The notes below the pieces were generated by a model. It made no database searches, had not been told where the DNA came from, and saw only the letters and a list, made by a program, of their open reading frames with translations. Positions 36,840 to 49,640 of a DNA stretch of 64,000 bases are shown here, piece by piece. Where the stretch lies: positions 78,073,884 to 78,137,883 of the forward strand of contig CM043944.1 of NCBI GenBank assembly GCA_014529385.2, given 5' to 3'. The DNA is from Adiantum capillus-veneris (taxonomy: Eukaryota > Streptophyta > Polypodiopsida > Polypodiales > Pteridaceae). Each line of letters opens with the position of its first letter. The first letter of the stretch is position 1. Made by a program: the position numbers and the translations under genes.

Positions 36840-37860
36840 CCATTTACAAGGCTAGAAACTTGATGGGCCCTTTGATGGGTACTCCTCTTCTTTACCACAA
36901 TTGAAATCAAATCCAAGCAAGATGATGACTATTTTACTATCCTGCCTGTGTTTCATGGCTTGTTAACAAGATACAATAGTGCTTGATGATTCACAAAGAA
37001 AATGAATTGGTTGTCTAGGAGACAACACTTAACTTTCTTCATGGCATAAACCATTCCCAAAACTCTCATTTAGTACTTGTGTAGTTTCATTCAGCATTAT
37101 TCAATTAGAAGTTAGCATAGCATATGGAAAATTTCATAGTTCCTTCTTCAGGTTATGCTAGGATACATCAATGGCAAAAGTAGAGGCATCGATGTACACA
37201 TGAAAGATCTTAGTCCAATCTGGTGCCTTAAGGATTGGTGCCGATACCAATACGTGCCTCAATTTTGAAATGATTCCTCACAATCTTCTATCCAATCAAA
37301 GGTCACTATCAAGCCGTAAAGAGGTTTAGCAAAATGACTGTGTACATGTAGATAAAATTATTGTAGTATCCACAATGTTCCATGAATGATTGAACCTTTG
37401 TCACTGTCTTTGGGTATGGCATGTACACAATCACCTTGATTTTATCCATATCCATGGATATTCTGTTTGCGGATAGAATATGTCTCATGATCTTACCATG
37501 TCTAACCATGAAAACACATTTTTTTGGGTTAAGAAAAATGTGATAGGTGCGACATTGAACACTTTTTTTAGATGCTATATATGGTCTTTGCACAACATTG
37601 AATACACACACAAATCGTCCATATAGATTTCTAAAAATATACCCAAGTATTCTTTGAAAGCATGAGCCATGAGTCTCTAGAAGGTGGGTGGCAGGTGTAT
37701 TGATCAACCCAAAAGGCATTACATGATATGCAAAAAGTTCCCACTTAGTAGCAAAGGCTATTTTGTGCTCCCTACATGAACTATAAAATTTTTCCATTTT
37801 CTTACGGTTTTCTCGCCTTGTGCAAACTTCACCTCTCTAACAACCAATGAAGCCTTGCAC
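36840..37860 (-). pseudogene. Ty3/gypsy RT and RNase H relic
   Basis: The frame 37309-37797 reads KIAFATKWELFAYHVMPFGL, then a degraded catalytic region, LNPKKCVFMVRHGKIMRHIL and VQSFMEHCGYYNNFI, the end of gypsy RT. The next 450 bases leftward translate, with stops, to RNase H scraps (IFHVYIDASTFAI, near 37210-37160). The YxDD box is not recognisable and stops are frequent. Its position right of the gag at 35033-35903 in the same orientation means that gag is not its own gag. Confidence 0.82.
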
Positions 37861-39070
37861 CAAGCTCTTACCCTATCAAAAACATTTACCTTAATTTTCT
37901 AACACTCTTGTCATGAGAAACTCACCACACAAAAAAAAGACCAACAAAACCCTCATCTCCTCTTCTTCTAATCTATTCTATTTACTACCCTACCTAAGGC
38001 AACTCTATTGGACATGTATGTGTTCACACTAGTTTAGATACTTGTTCCTCAAAAATGGTGTCAATGTCTTGGTACCCAACGATCAACATTTATCACATCT
38101 CAAAAATAAATGGAACCAAGATTCAAATGTCAACCCTAGTATGCAAACGACTCGACTACGGCATGGAGGCATGCCAAGAGGTTATCAATCTCTTGTCTAA
38201 ACACGATACACTCTGCTTTGACAACCAATGGTCATTCTATCTATGGAAAACCTAGATTCTCTCCTCTTATCCCTTCACATATCCACATGAAATTCCACTA
38301 GTAAAACAACTCCAAAATTAATAGGAAACATTCTTACACTATCTGAAACATATGTAGGTCATTAGACTTATAATATGGGCACTAGGAAAAAAATACAATT
38401 TTCTCCATCAAACTAATTGTAGATCACCAAATCAAACATTGGGCATGCCTGCTAGGTTCTCCTAAGTGTTGGGAGCCTTGTATAAGCAATGGAATTTCAA
38501 TGCAACACTCGAATGGTGAGATATGTCATATGGAAGGTTGAGGAAGTTGATGCCTAGATCTTGCAAAGCGCTTGCAATGTAGACATCCATGCGTAGATCT
38601 CAATGAGACTACCACAATAGTGCCCTCAAAATTTTGATGTGACCACCAAGCAATGCAGTGCAAAGAGATAATCTCACAATAGAAAGTAGAAGTGCACGAC
38701 GTACAAAAGAAAACTCTATCTGCTCATTTCATTCATATTAATGATGATCAAAACTTTACAAAGTTTCCTTTTATACCTTGACTCTGAGTTTTATGTACAA
38801 AAGCTAAATTTACTACAATAATATGAGGAATTACAACTCGGGTTTGTAACCTTGATTCCCTCATAATTACAAGATGAGCATGGGGTACGGGTTTTTGGTA
38901 TAAATTTTACTTTTAATTTGCATTAGAAAGACAAAGATTCTCCTTGGTACATAGTTGGTCTTCATTATTGTTGGAATTTTCCAGCACAAACAAACTAGGA
39001 ACAACCCATTCCCATTGAATAGGAAGCATTTGCAACCACTATAACTTGTTATAATGATGTTTTCAGTCCT
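37861..39070. other. Unassigned interval
   Basis: No gene or repeat is recognised. The frame at 38055-38255 has no domain. Confidence 0.5.
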
Positions 39071-39457
39071 ATGACAACAAAGTCTCTAGGAGGAACTAGC
39101 TATTTTGTAACTTTTATAAATGATTCCACGAAGAAGTTGTGGGTTTATCCTTTGCCTCATAAGGATGAATTATTCTCTACTTTTCAAAAATTCTTTGCAT
39201 TGGTAGAGAATCGGCCTGATAAGAATATCAAAATCTTGAGAACTGATAATGGTGGAGATTGTGTCTCTAGGGAGTTTTTTAAAATTTCTCTAGCAAGGGA
39301 GGTATTGAGAGGAAATTTACTACTTCTCACACACCTGATTAGAATAAAGTTTAAAAAGGATGGATTAAATGATTCAAGAGCTAGTAATGATTGCTTAAGT
39401 CCCGAGTTTGTGAAGTGTGTTGTTAATTATTGGAAGCGTAACACCCAAATCTCTTAA
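39071..39457 (+). pseudogene. Copia integrase core fragment
   Basis: SLGGTSYFVTFINDSTKKLW, YPLPHKDELFSTFQKFFALV and ILRTDNGGDCVSREF are the beginning of the copia integrase core, including the second catalytic Asp in the TDNGG box. After that box the similarity fades. No gag, RT or LTR is found nearby on the same strand, so it is an orphan scrap. It is in the opposite orientation to the copia pol at 33424-34990. Confidence 0.82.
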
Positions 39458-42029
39458 AACAAGAAGGATATATGTTGGAAGAGGATCAATGTTTGTGAAT
39501 ATGAGAATCATCGTTTGCACTTTCGAGAGGTGACTGAGGTATTTGTCCTACAGATTTATGTTTCTTGAAATAAGGGTTTCATTTATTTAATGTTTTTTTT
39601 GGATGATTATACTCATTTTGCTAAGGGTACTCTTAGTATTTGTGTTACATAATACTTTCAAAATTGTCACTATTGTTAATAGTGTACATTGAGAAAAAAG
39701 ACCTTAAAGCATTTATACTAGTATCACTGCCTTGAAAATGTTTTCAGTACTATTGATAACCATTTTTTTGGCTATCCGGAATTGCCATAGTGAGCCACTT
39801 CACCCAACAAAAACACCTTAGCATGATGACTAAGATCGCTCTTACATTGTACATAGGCATGTGCGTGTTAGGGATTTTTTTCTAATTTATTTAAAATCCT
39901 TTTTTAGCTTATTATTAGCTAGGAGAGCCAAAAAGAAGAACTAGATCTATATTATGGCCTATTTGTGTATATAATCTATTTTTATCGAAGGGCGTATGTA
40001 CAAATTTTTTCCACGTATTTTATTTATTTTTATAAATATCTTTAATTAATTATGTAAATACTTGCAATTAGGTGTGTGTTTTATTAAACCAAAAATTCAT
40101 GTCATGCATCCTTACCCTTCATCATACTTCTTGTATATAATCCAGTCTAATAAATAAAATTTCTTCACGTGAGAAAGATTCACATTTTACTATTTCATAA
40201 GAATGACTTCTATCCCGCCGTCACTTATTATCACTCAAATCTCTTCACATTTCACATACTTTTTCTTTATCCCCAGGGAGGGTCCTCTCATTTGAGTTTA
40301 TCATGTCACTTGTGTCTTCTATTTTTTTGGTTTTTATTTTTTATTTGTATTATACTCTGGGTATCTCGATTTATTTATACACTACTTTGTTTCTTTTCAC
40401 CACATGCATAACATATATTTGTGGAAAATGTGGATATTAATATCTTAATAGTCCTTTGTCACTCTCCTAGGCATGATGGGTCACTCTCTTGAAGGCTAAA
40501 GGGAATCAAAACATAGAAGGGAACCCAGTCAAAGACTTTTTTGGGCAGAAAACACATGTTTTTGCTAATTTTTTAAAAACTAGCTCCCATCCAATTTTGA
40601 AGAAGTATACAACATAAAGTAATTGGCACGTGATTCCAAAAATGCACTCAAATTTTTTAGATTTTTTTAATCTCATTTGCGTATTGTTTCTGGATTTTTT
40701 GTGGACCTCAATCTGCCTACCTCACACACTCAATTAAAGCTAGGTTCCTTTCTAACTTTTCCACACTTCCACACAACTCACACACTCATCCTCCTCTTCC
40801 TTCACCAAAACCTGCACCTTTCATGCCTTATTTCATCTTCTTCACCATTATTATCTCTCCCTTACTCCATAGCTCAAAAATTATCATCTCTACACACATA
40901 AAGCTCAATTTCTCTCTCTAGAATCAAACCCATATTACCACATAACCTCTTCATGCTTTCACAAAAAGAGAAAATATCAGCAAATAACAAATCTCAAGCT
41001 CTACAAAAGGAGGAGTTTTATTATGAAAAATTCAACTTTTCCATGGTCACAAAAACTACTTCGACGGAGTTCTACAAGTGCTTCATTCACTAGAGGAGAT
41101 AGGTAGAAAATTCCCTTTCCATCTTGTGGTTTCCATCAAATTGTGTATATTCTCGTCCTTCTCTTACTTTTTATCATTGTATAAATCATGTAATGCACAT
41201 TGAGTGCATATGCCATGTATTTTAACCCATCTTAGTAAAAAAAACTACTAACACTAATTACTAACCCTTCTTGTAAATTGCACCCTCTACTATCTACTAG
41301 AGTAGGCACCTCCAAGTTACTCAAATCTCTCTCCTTTACCTCTCAATAATTCTTCCCCTTGAGCCTACATCCATGTGACTCAAGGGATAAGGAAGACCCA
41401 CTCCCATTTTGAAAATAAAAAATATTTCATAATTTTTTGTTTTGTCAATAAAATTGATTCGGTCTAATCCTAATCAAGGCTCCCGAAAACCTATGAATAG
41501 ATCCCATTCCTCTTTGTAAAAACGATCTCCACACTATTTCACACTACATTGTGCATAGCGCATTCTAGTCTCTATCTTAGTTGTAAGAAGAGAGAGCCAG
41601 CTCTCTATACACCATCACTCTGGTGCATAGACAAGCTTGAGCTAGTTTGAGTTTGTGATTGAGTGTGAGTAAATTATACTCCTCCCATCATTGTTGTATC
41701 TACTCCAACATAAATAATATTGATAGCTTGGGTTCAATTGTTTTCCAAAGGCTCACACTTCTCTTCCAATTTGGCTTGGCACACTCACTTGGTTCCATAA
41801 GAGAACTTGTTCATTGAAGGTTGTTTTCTTGCTGCTTGTGCTTGTGATTCATTGATTTGGTTGTTGCTTTGGCTACCATTGTAAGAGGGTGGATGGTAAG
41901 AGGGCTCCCATAACCCTAAGACAATGTGCTAGTGCATAGTGCTATAACCAAATCTTAAGTGTTTTCACTCGAATTCCCAAGGTCTAGGTACCTTCTTGTG
42001 CAAATAATAAGGTTGAAGCTAGACTGTAC

Positions 42030-42084
<55 letters not shown>

Positions 42085-42340
42085 CTCGATATATATTTTG
42101 TGTTTTAGTGTGTGGGTTTGTTGCATTGGTGTAACGGTTAGTGTATATCTCTTGCTTGATCGTGGATTTTCTCTAAATTCTCTTCTCTTGCGTCCTAGTT
42201 CCCTCTCAAACTAGGTGGTGCCCCTTGTGTAGCTGGGTTTTGGCTGTGGGTTTGTTGTTTTGGTTTGTGTTGTGTTGTACCCCATCCCCATTAAGCAGCA
42301 TGGGATCGTTGAAGGGTGTTTAGAGGTTTCTCTTCTTGTT
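39458..42340. other. Unassigned AT-rich interval with a (TC)n tract
   Basis: No gene is recognised. A (TC)n tract lies at about 42033-42080. The part from 41570 to 42340 has LTR-like character but no paired copy in the window. Confidence 0.5.
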
Positions 42341-42681
42341 GCCTGCCCCGGACAACCTCAATTTTGGTTCCCCCACGGAGGACAAGCAGTTTTGTTATTG
42401 CTAAGGTAAGACTCCAAGTCTATTAGTCTTTTCATATATAACCCCAGGATTGGGAAAGTGGAAAATTGATTTGCAAGAATGACAATCACAAGAAAGTTGT
42501 CTTTGACATGAAGGGGCAACATCAAGAGGAGCTCCATGAAGAATCCTCTCAAAGTGAAAGCAAGGATGACTGGACCGATGACACCTCAGAAGAAGAAAGT
42601 AGCGGCAGCATTATGGAGGAGTAGTCATCCATTGAAGTCATGGGGGTAAGATTTAGGCCAAACAACAAGGAGACAACTTGT

Positions 42682-42854
42682 CAATTTTAAATTCCTCTTT
42701 TTCCTCCATGTGAGTGTCTTGGACAACATACCATCTAACATTTCTTCCTCATGCACACCTTGCCCGAAGAGGAGTAGGTGTGCATGAGGAAGAAATGTTA
42801 GATGGTATGTTGTCCAAGAAACTCACATGGAGGAAAAAGAGGAATTTAAAATTG
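42682..42854. repeat. Near-perfect 79-bp inverted repeat (hairpin)
   Basis: Arms 42682-42760 and 42776-42854 are exact inverses at 78 of 79 positions, with a 15-base spacer. The single mismatch is in GTCCAAGA(C/A)ACTCAC. The arms begin AGGTGTGCATGAGGAAGAAA from the loop outward. It lies just upstream of the gypsy RT relic. A transcript in either direction would fold into a long duplex like a young miRNA or siRNA hairpin. Confidence 0.95.
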
Positions 42855-42889
42855 TGCTAAGAAATTTTCCTAGGAATTTTGCTAAAGAT

Positions 42890-43980
42890 TACACACATGT
42901 ACACGGAGGGATTCCATCCAACATAAGATCGAGCTAAAGCCATAGGCCAAATCTAAAGCACAAAAACTACGAAGGCTAGGAGTCATCAAGGAGCAAGCAC
43001 TACTCAAAGAGGAGAGAAATCTTCTAGTAGTAGGATTCATCGACCCTGTAGAGAATTCTGAATGGGTCTCTCTAGTTGTGGTCACTCCAAAAAAGAATGG
43101 AAAGTGGAAGGTATGTGTCGACTATCACCCGCTCAACGAGCCAACAAAAAGGGATCACTTCCGCTCCCATTTCAAGATGAGAGTTCTTAATGAGGTAGCA
43201 GGTAAATAAAAGTACACGGTATGTGATGCCTACTCTGGTTACTTCCAAATAGGTATTGCATTGGAGGATCAATTGAAAACAACATTCATCACTCCTTGGG
43301 GTTGTTATGCTTTTAGAGTCATGCCGTTTGGTTTGACAAATGCTTTAGCAACATTTCAACATTTCATGAACATGGTGTTCCAAGCATTCTTTGGGAAGTC
43401 TATCAGAGTGTTCATAGATGGCTTTTGTATCTATAGCTCTAAATCATTACATCTATAGAAGGTAGAAGAAGGCTTGAAGAACCTATATGACATGGGAGGT
43501 TAACTCAACCTCGACAAGTGCCACATACGTGAGGATGAAGTGATCTTGCTTGGTCACAAGGTTTCTTCCAAAGGCATTGAGGTGGATCTAGCAAGGCAAA
43601 AGCTCTCATTGAATTATCATCACCAAAGAATCTTAAGGAGGTATATTCGCTCATTCAGAAGGTGAAGTACATGTCACGCTTCATTCACTTGGCATCAAAG
43701 TTACTTCACATCCTTCAAAAGGCATTGAGGTGGATCTAGTAAGGCAAAAGCTCTCATTGAATTACCATCACCAAAGAATCTTAAGGAGTTATATTTTCTC
43801 ATTTAGAAGGTGAAGTACATGTCACGCTTCATTCACTTGGCATCAAAGTTACTTCACACCCTTCAAAAGTTGACACAACAGGTAGAGTTTGAATGGTTTG
43901 GTGAGCTTGAAGAGTACTTTTCTTATATAAAATCAGTTTTGTCAGAGCTACCAACACTCATGCCTCCTTGTTGAAAGTAC
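42890..43980 (+). pseudogene. Ty3/gypsy reverse transcriptase relic
   Basis: LGVIKEQALLKEERN, GFIDPVENSEWVSLVVVTPK and NGKWKVCVDYHPLNEPTKRD lead into FQIGIALEDQLKTTFITPWG, CYAFRVMPFGLTNALATFQH and VFIDGFCIYS, the RT palm. The YxDD box is changed to FIDGF, which loses the second catalytic Asp. LNLDKCHIREDEVILLGHKV follows, then an internal 148-bp tandem duplication and a loss of frame. Several stops are present. No LTRs can be assigned. Confidence 0.88.
43573..43868 (+). repeat. 148-bp tandem duplication inside the RT relic
   Basis: Units 43573-43720 and 43721-43868 both start GGCATTGAGGTGGATCTAG and differ at only a few positions. Confidence 0.93.
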
Positions 43981-44049
43981 ACATTCTTTGTTAACTCTAA
44001 TGTTTTTTTGGGCAGTTGGAATCAAGTGAATGACACCATAGTCAAGACA

Positions 44050-46044
44050 TTAGGCATTTACTTTTGTTTGAGGACATTGTTTGACCAAGTGATTGTTATG
44101 GCTTTTGTGAAAATCTATCTCTGGTTCAGAAGCTTCTTCATGCATTTCCTCTTGGCGATAAACATGCTTTGACCTAGCTAAGCCTCTATTCACAATGAAT
44201 CGCAATGTCCTTTCATCCATCTCATGCCTTCTTTCTTCAGGTTGAAACACAGGAGGTGGAGGTTGTATAGGCCTCATCACTCCATGTGTTTCTCTCATCT
44301 TTTGTCCCTTCAAAGGGTAGTACCCGCTTTGGTTGTTATAATACATTGTAGCTAGTACTAATGATTTTTTATTAGATGCTTCCATCATTGGCGTGTATCT
44401 CATGTACAGGCATTCTAGCACCTAGCAGTGTAGTTTTTTCTCCTAAGACAGGGTGTTGGCCTTGAAACTCCTACTGGTCCTCTGCATTCCTCGTAACGTA
44501 TTTGGGTGGAGTAGGTGCTACTGGAATAGGTTGTACATACCTCTCCCTAGCATATTCCATGCCATAGTAACACTCTTATCTCATATGGTTTGTTCATTTT
44601 CTCTCAATTTTGCACCACTTAAGCTCTCTCAAATTAGAATTTACAAGAGGAGCTAACCTCTTGACCATTTCGTCAATAAACTTTTCTCGATTGACAGGTG
44701 CTGTTGGTTTTGGAATAAACTCAGTCATCTGTGAATCAATGTGGTGAGAGGATGTGTCATCCTCTTGACTCTTACAATCGTTTTCTTTATATTCCTCACA
44801 ATTATCCACCAGGTAAAGATCTTCTTTAATCAATTCGTTTAGCATCAGGCTCCTTATCATATGCAGATCCTTTTGAAGAGTCGCATGTCTCATTCCCTAG
44901 ATAAAGATCAGCATCAATTATGCTTGCATAGGTAGTTCAGCTCTCGAACAAAACTTGTTGTATCTCTTGAGCCATGATGCCATTTTCTGTATTGATTCAC
45001 TCTCTTTTTGTTTGAATCTATGAATTTGTAATACCTTATTGTGAGCTATGCCTTTCTGCGAGAATTATTCAATGAAGCTCTCAACAAACAGCTTGGCTAG
45101 AGTCTCAAAATCACTTCTTTCCACTGAGTCAAACCATGTAGCCGCATCATCTTCTAGAGTCGGTCCAAATCTTGCAAATTGTGCTGCAAAATCCAAAACT
45201 TCCTCTGCTCTAATTACTCTTTTGAAAAAGGCTATGTGATCTCTCGGATCTTTATCCTTGGAGTATTTCCTATTTACCTATTTTTGGACTTGGGATGGTC
45301 TAACTCGTCAATTGTCGACAAGTCTAACCATAGACTTTCCCAATCATTCTCTCATTTTAGGTATTCTACTGCAACTAGGTTCTTCTTTGAAGGGATTGGT
45401 TGTTCTGTTGGAGATTGGTCCATTAGGCAGATTCCCTTGAGGAGGTATGTCTTCCATCTTTGTGATCACGTCTCTCATTTTAGGTATTCTACTGCAACTA
45501 GGTTCTTCTTTGAAGGGGTTGGTTGTTCTGTTGGAGATTGTTCCATTAGGCAGATTCCCTTGAGGAGGTATGTCTTCCATCTCTGTGATCACTTCATCTC
45601 TCGTTATTGCTCTAGAAAGGAATCCACGTGGCTCCCTTTTCAAAATTCTCATAGGAATCCCCGTGTTTGGTGGAAGTATTTGTGGTCCTTCATTGACCAA
45701 ATATCCACCTATGTCTAATGCATTCCAAGGATTTGTTCTTTCTACATCTCTGTCGTCTCGTCCATATTGACTTCGTATGTATAGACATATAAGATCTTGT
45801 AATCTGTCAACTCTTCTGGGTATGGCTCTGAGCACCTAAAAAGGTTGATCTCATTGTTGTCAACGTATCTATAAAGTACTTCACTCTCATGATTTTTCAT
45901 CCAAACTCTCTCAACAAGATTGGTCTTTATCAACTGCAAGTTTGGAAGATCCATTATGGGCGGATGCTCCTCTATTGCTGGCGTTCTGAACCTTGTATAA
46001 GCTGAGTTTGACTCTAAAGAAAACATGATCTCTAGGCTTAACAA
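44050..46044 (-). pseudogene. Gypsy gag relic
   Basis: Read leftward: an N-terminal part (45742-46044, then 45344-45835 in another frame), a Retrotrans_gag core with stops (about 44900-45240: ATWFDSVERSDFETLAKLF, LQIHRFKQKESESIQ), and C-terminal parts at 44594-44893 (MTEFIPKPTAPVNREKFIDE) and 44050-44421. At least three frame changes and several stops are present. A 41-residue segment is tandemly duplicated. It is opposite in orientation to the RT relic on its left, so the two are from different insertions. Confidence 0.8.
45349..45594 (-). repeat. 123-bp in-frame tandem duplication in the gag relic
   Basis: Two units of 123 bases (41 codons) starting at 45349 and 45472. The encoded units share MEDIPPQGNLPNG and NPFKEEPSCSRIPKM with only a few changes. 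Confidence 0.92.
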
Positions 46045-47050
46045 CTCTAGCTTGATGTAAGAAGGCTTATTCCACTGTGTTCAAGTGCTTTGGTTAGGAA
46101 AAATTCGAAACTATGTCCAAAATCACGACAGTTTTCTCACAATTCTCTCAAATTGTCGATTTTAGACACCCCTAACTTTCGAATGAATTTTGAGGCCTTA
46201 AATGATTTTTTTTCGGACGATGACCAACTATGAATGACTTGTAGGGTCTTTGATTGTAATTTGGAATTGACTCTAAATCTTGAAGAGCTACTCTGCAGCT
46301 TCATTTTGATAAAAAAAGTTTCTGAATCCGATATCGGTAGCTCAAGATATAGCCAAAACAGTCAATTTGTGCCTGGAGACTTCATACGCGTATGATGTTT
46401 ACTGGCTCAAAATTGCTCCAAACTTTAAATGTATACTCTCCTTGATGTACTCTAACTTCTCCAAGTCTCAGTTTGTGATTTTGACACTTTTAGCCAGCTC
46501 TATAGTCCTTTTTTGTTTTGTTGTCTACAACTTCTCGGTAAGGTTGTGATCCAAATTGAATGAAACTTGGTCTCTAGGCTTATTTTATCATGGCAAACAC
46601 TTCTGTGATCTCATATGCAAGTTTTGACTTAAAATTTGGCACTTGAGACATCATACACATATGATGTCTTTTGTGGCAAAAGGAAGTGACTTTTGTTCCA
46701 GTGACTCTTTATCACTCAAGCAACTCTCAACAACTTTCAAAATTCAATTTGAACACTTTTTGTGCAAGTTATGGTCAATACATCATACATCTTGCCCAAT
46801 TCTATCTTTTGGCAGTTTTTAGCCCAACTATGCTCAAAATTCAATGAAATTTTGGCTAGGGACTTCTTTCATGCTCTGGACACTAGGGTATACTCAAATG
46901 TCTGATTTGACCCAAATCTGGCCTCTAAGACATCATACACATATGGTGTCTTTTTGCTCAGATTTCACTTAGATTTCTATCTAAGGTGATCAATGTGACT
47001 CAAAGACTGAATCGCTAATAGAAATTGATTTTGAGATTGAAAGGGAATCT
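46045..47050. repeat. Diverged ~270-bp tandem repeats with a conserved palindrome
   Basis: The motif GACATCATA-CACA-TATGATGTC occurs near 46655 and, with changes, near 46385 and 46935, a spacing of about 265-280 bases. Flanking words (TTTGGC, CTCAAAATT, TCTAGGCTT) also recur. It lies just upstream of the minus-strand gag start, so it may be the leader or LTR of that element. No LTR ends are found. Confidence 0.6.
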
Positions 47051-48870
47051 TACTTGCATATTAGCTAAGTCGAGAAACAAAACCCTCGAGGCCAAGTACC
47101 ATGTCATATTACAATGTATCCTAGAGTGAATAGGACACAAATGAGGACAAGTCCAGTGATTCCATGCCAGTAGCATCCCAAAATTAGAAATTAGACAATG
47201 GGAGTAAGAAATATAAGAGGCAATGATATCGAGCGAATGTACGTGCTAGGTTAAAAGAAAAGAAATCCACAACAATTGGCTTAGTTATGTGATGATCATC
47301 GAGTGTTGGTAGATAATTGGGGCAATACCTTTAGAGTGTCATGTAGTGTAGCCCACAACCCTTTGACATTGCACAATTGGAGATTGCAGAGAAACCAACA
47401 TTAAGTCTTACTCTAAGGAGATGCCAAAATCGAGAGTAAGCTCAACAACGAAGGGAAGCAGAAGTGAAATCACAATCCACGGCACAACCAAATCCCACCA
47501 ACTTACACCCTATACCTGAGCATTTTAAATCCTACACCATGGTGTCGTGCCGCTCCGCTCCCATGACAAGAAAATGAACAAAGGAATGCCAATCAAGAGT
47601 ATTTGAATCCTACATGATTAATCAACAGTTATAAGGGCTTGCTAACAAGTCAATTTTAAGCTGAAAGTGTGCTAGATGCGGGTCTAAAGGTCAGAAGATG
47701 TCTTGGTAATGCTAAACAGTGAGTATGCTTGAAGTGGTCATAGCTGGGATTTTATTAATCCAAGTTGAAGTACTCAAAAAGCTCTACATGCCTGTCTTTA
47801 CGGCTCGTCAATCGGAGCTACGGATAAGAAGTTATGATAATTTTAAGTTGAGTCAGTAGCAGATCCGTACCGGATTGGGCAACTGAAATAGTTGAGGGGA
47901 CAAAAATGAAATGAATGCGTCGGGATGAAGTGCTCACTTTGTGGAACGTGTCGGTCTTTTCAAATCAATGATCGGAGTTCCGGTTACCAAGATATTGGCC
48001 GGTAAATATTCATCGGGGGCCGGTTCCGTACCACTCCGGTCCGCTCGGTCAATGAGCTACAGTTGGGATTTTGGAATGCAAAAGATTAAGTGCTTGAGGA
48101 GTATCATGTCCGAAATGACATCTTTTGAAATGCAATGATTGCAAGGAATGCCGACATGGCTCGGCAAGGAGCTGGTTTTTTTCCGATTGCAAAGGAGATG
48201 CCTTTCCGCGAATATAATCAATTAATCTTTCATCTTGAAAGCATAATTTCACTAAGAAGCTGATAAGGGCATTACAATTTTTGAGTATTGTTAGTCAAGG
48301 ACTGGTGGAGAGAGTTGCAGTGCTTGGCGGTGCTTTGGCCAATGTAACCAAGCCTTTATTGGAGTTATCAACAGAATGGTTGGACTTTCACTCCATCCTT
48401 TTTGGCCAATGCAAGAGCATTTATGTGAACTATTCCTCTTTGCATAAAAGAGGCACCTCGCACAATGTTGCTTTTGAGAGCCGACCGCCCAAGCCATGTC
48501 ACAAAGGGATGGCCGCCCGTTTCAATTAAGGGTTTATTTTTTAAAAACCTAATGTGAAGCCAAGGAGTGGCATGGCGTGAAGACCAGGGACGAGAGGCGC
48601 AACAGATGAAGAAGGACTCGCGCAGGTCGCATGCCGGCGCTCATGCCCCCGCCACAGAGTCGAAGAATGCTCAGGGCCTCCTCGCGCTCAGTTTTGGCAG
48701 TAGCCGCGTTAAATTCTGTGCAACTCGCCCCATCAGCTGCCACGTCACCAAGCGGCCGTGCGGGTTAGCCGAGAATAGGAGGTTTTTTTCGGCATGCAAC
48801 CTACAAAAGGAGTGGGTGATTCTTTTTGTAAGCATGATCTCTTAGGGGCACTCTCTATCCGGGAGAAGAA
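47051..48870. other. Unassigned interval
   Basis: No gene is recognised. A patch at about 48560-48790 is richer in GC than its surroundings but has no domain in either strand. Short frames at 47941-48529 lack similarity that I recognise. Confidence 0.5.
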
Positions 48871-49640
48871 GAAGAAGCCCTTAAGCTCCCATTAACCGAC
48901 TCTTTACGACATATGCCATACAAGCCTAATCTCTGAAGGCGATAAGCCAAGCTCTTTCTCCGGGAGAGGAGGCCGAACTCCTAAGCCAAGGTTAGCCCAA
49001 GTTCTTCTCCTCTTTTCATTTTTGTTCGCCCTCTCTCTTGGGGAAGGAAGCTCTTAAGCTTTGATAATCATCTTGAAACCCAATCATCGAAATCTCCTAA
49101 GATCTCATTTAAAAACCTCTTAAGCCATCTTTAATCGGCTCTTAACCTCATAAGCTCTCACAAGATAAAGCTCTTAAGCTCTCGTAAGTGAACTAATCCT
49201 ATTCTCCTAAAGCCTAATCTCTTGAATCCTTGAAGCCAAGCTTTCTTAAGCTCAAGCAAAGCCTAATCTCAAAGCATTAGCGGAGCTTAACCTCAAGTTC
49301 ATTAGCCAAGCCTAATTTAAACTTCTTAAGCCAATCCAAAGCTCTCGATTCAATTAGCCATATTTAGCCTTGATGACCATAATCTCCAATCTCATTAAGC
49401 CAAGCTTAAGCCTTGATAATCACGAGATTTAAGCCAAGCTTCTCAAATTCTCTAAACCAAATCCTTAAGCCCTTAACGCGGATGAGCCTAATCTCTAAAC
49501 CAAGTCATCTTAAGCCATCAAAACCTTAACCTACATAGCATTCGAATCGAGAAGCAGAAGCCAAATTAGACGGCCATTGGAAGAAGAAACTCCTGAGCCT
49601 TATTAGGAAGAAGCAGAAGGCGATACAAAGCAGGTCATTG
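48871..49640. repeat. Degenerate TTAAGCC/AAGCTC-rich tract
   Basis: Words such as CTTAAGCC, TTAAGCTC, AAGCCAAGCTT and AGCCTAATCTC recur irregularly through about 750 bases. There is no open frame of note. It could be the untranslated leader or LTR interior of an old retroelement. Confidence 0.6.
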
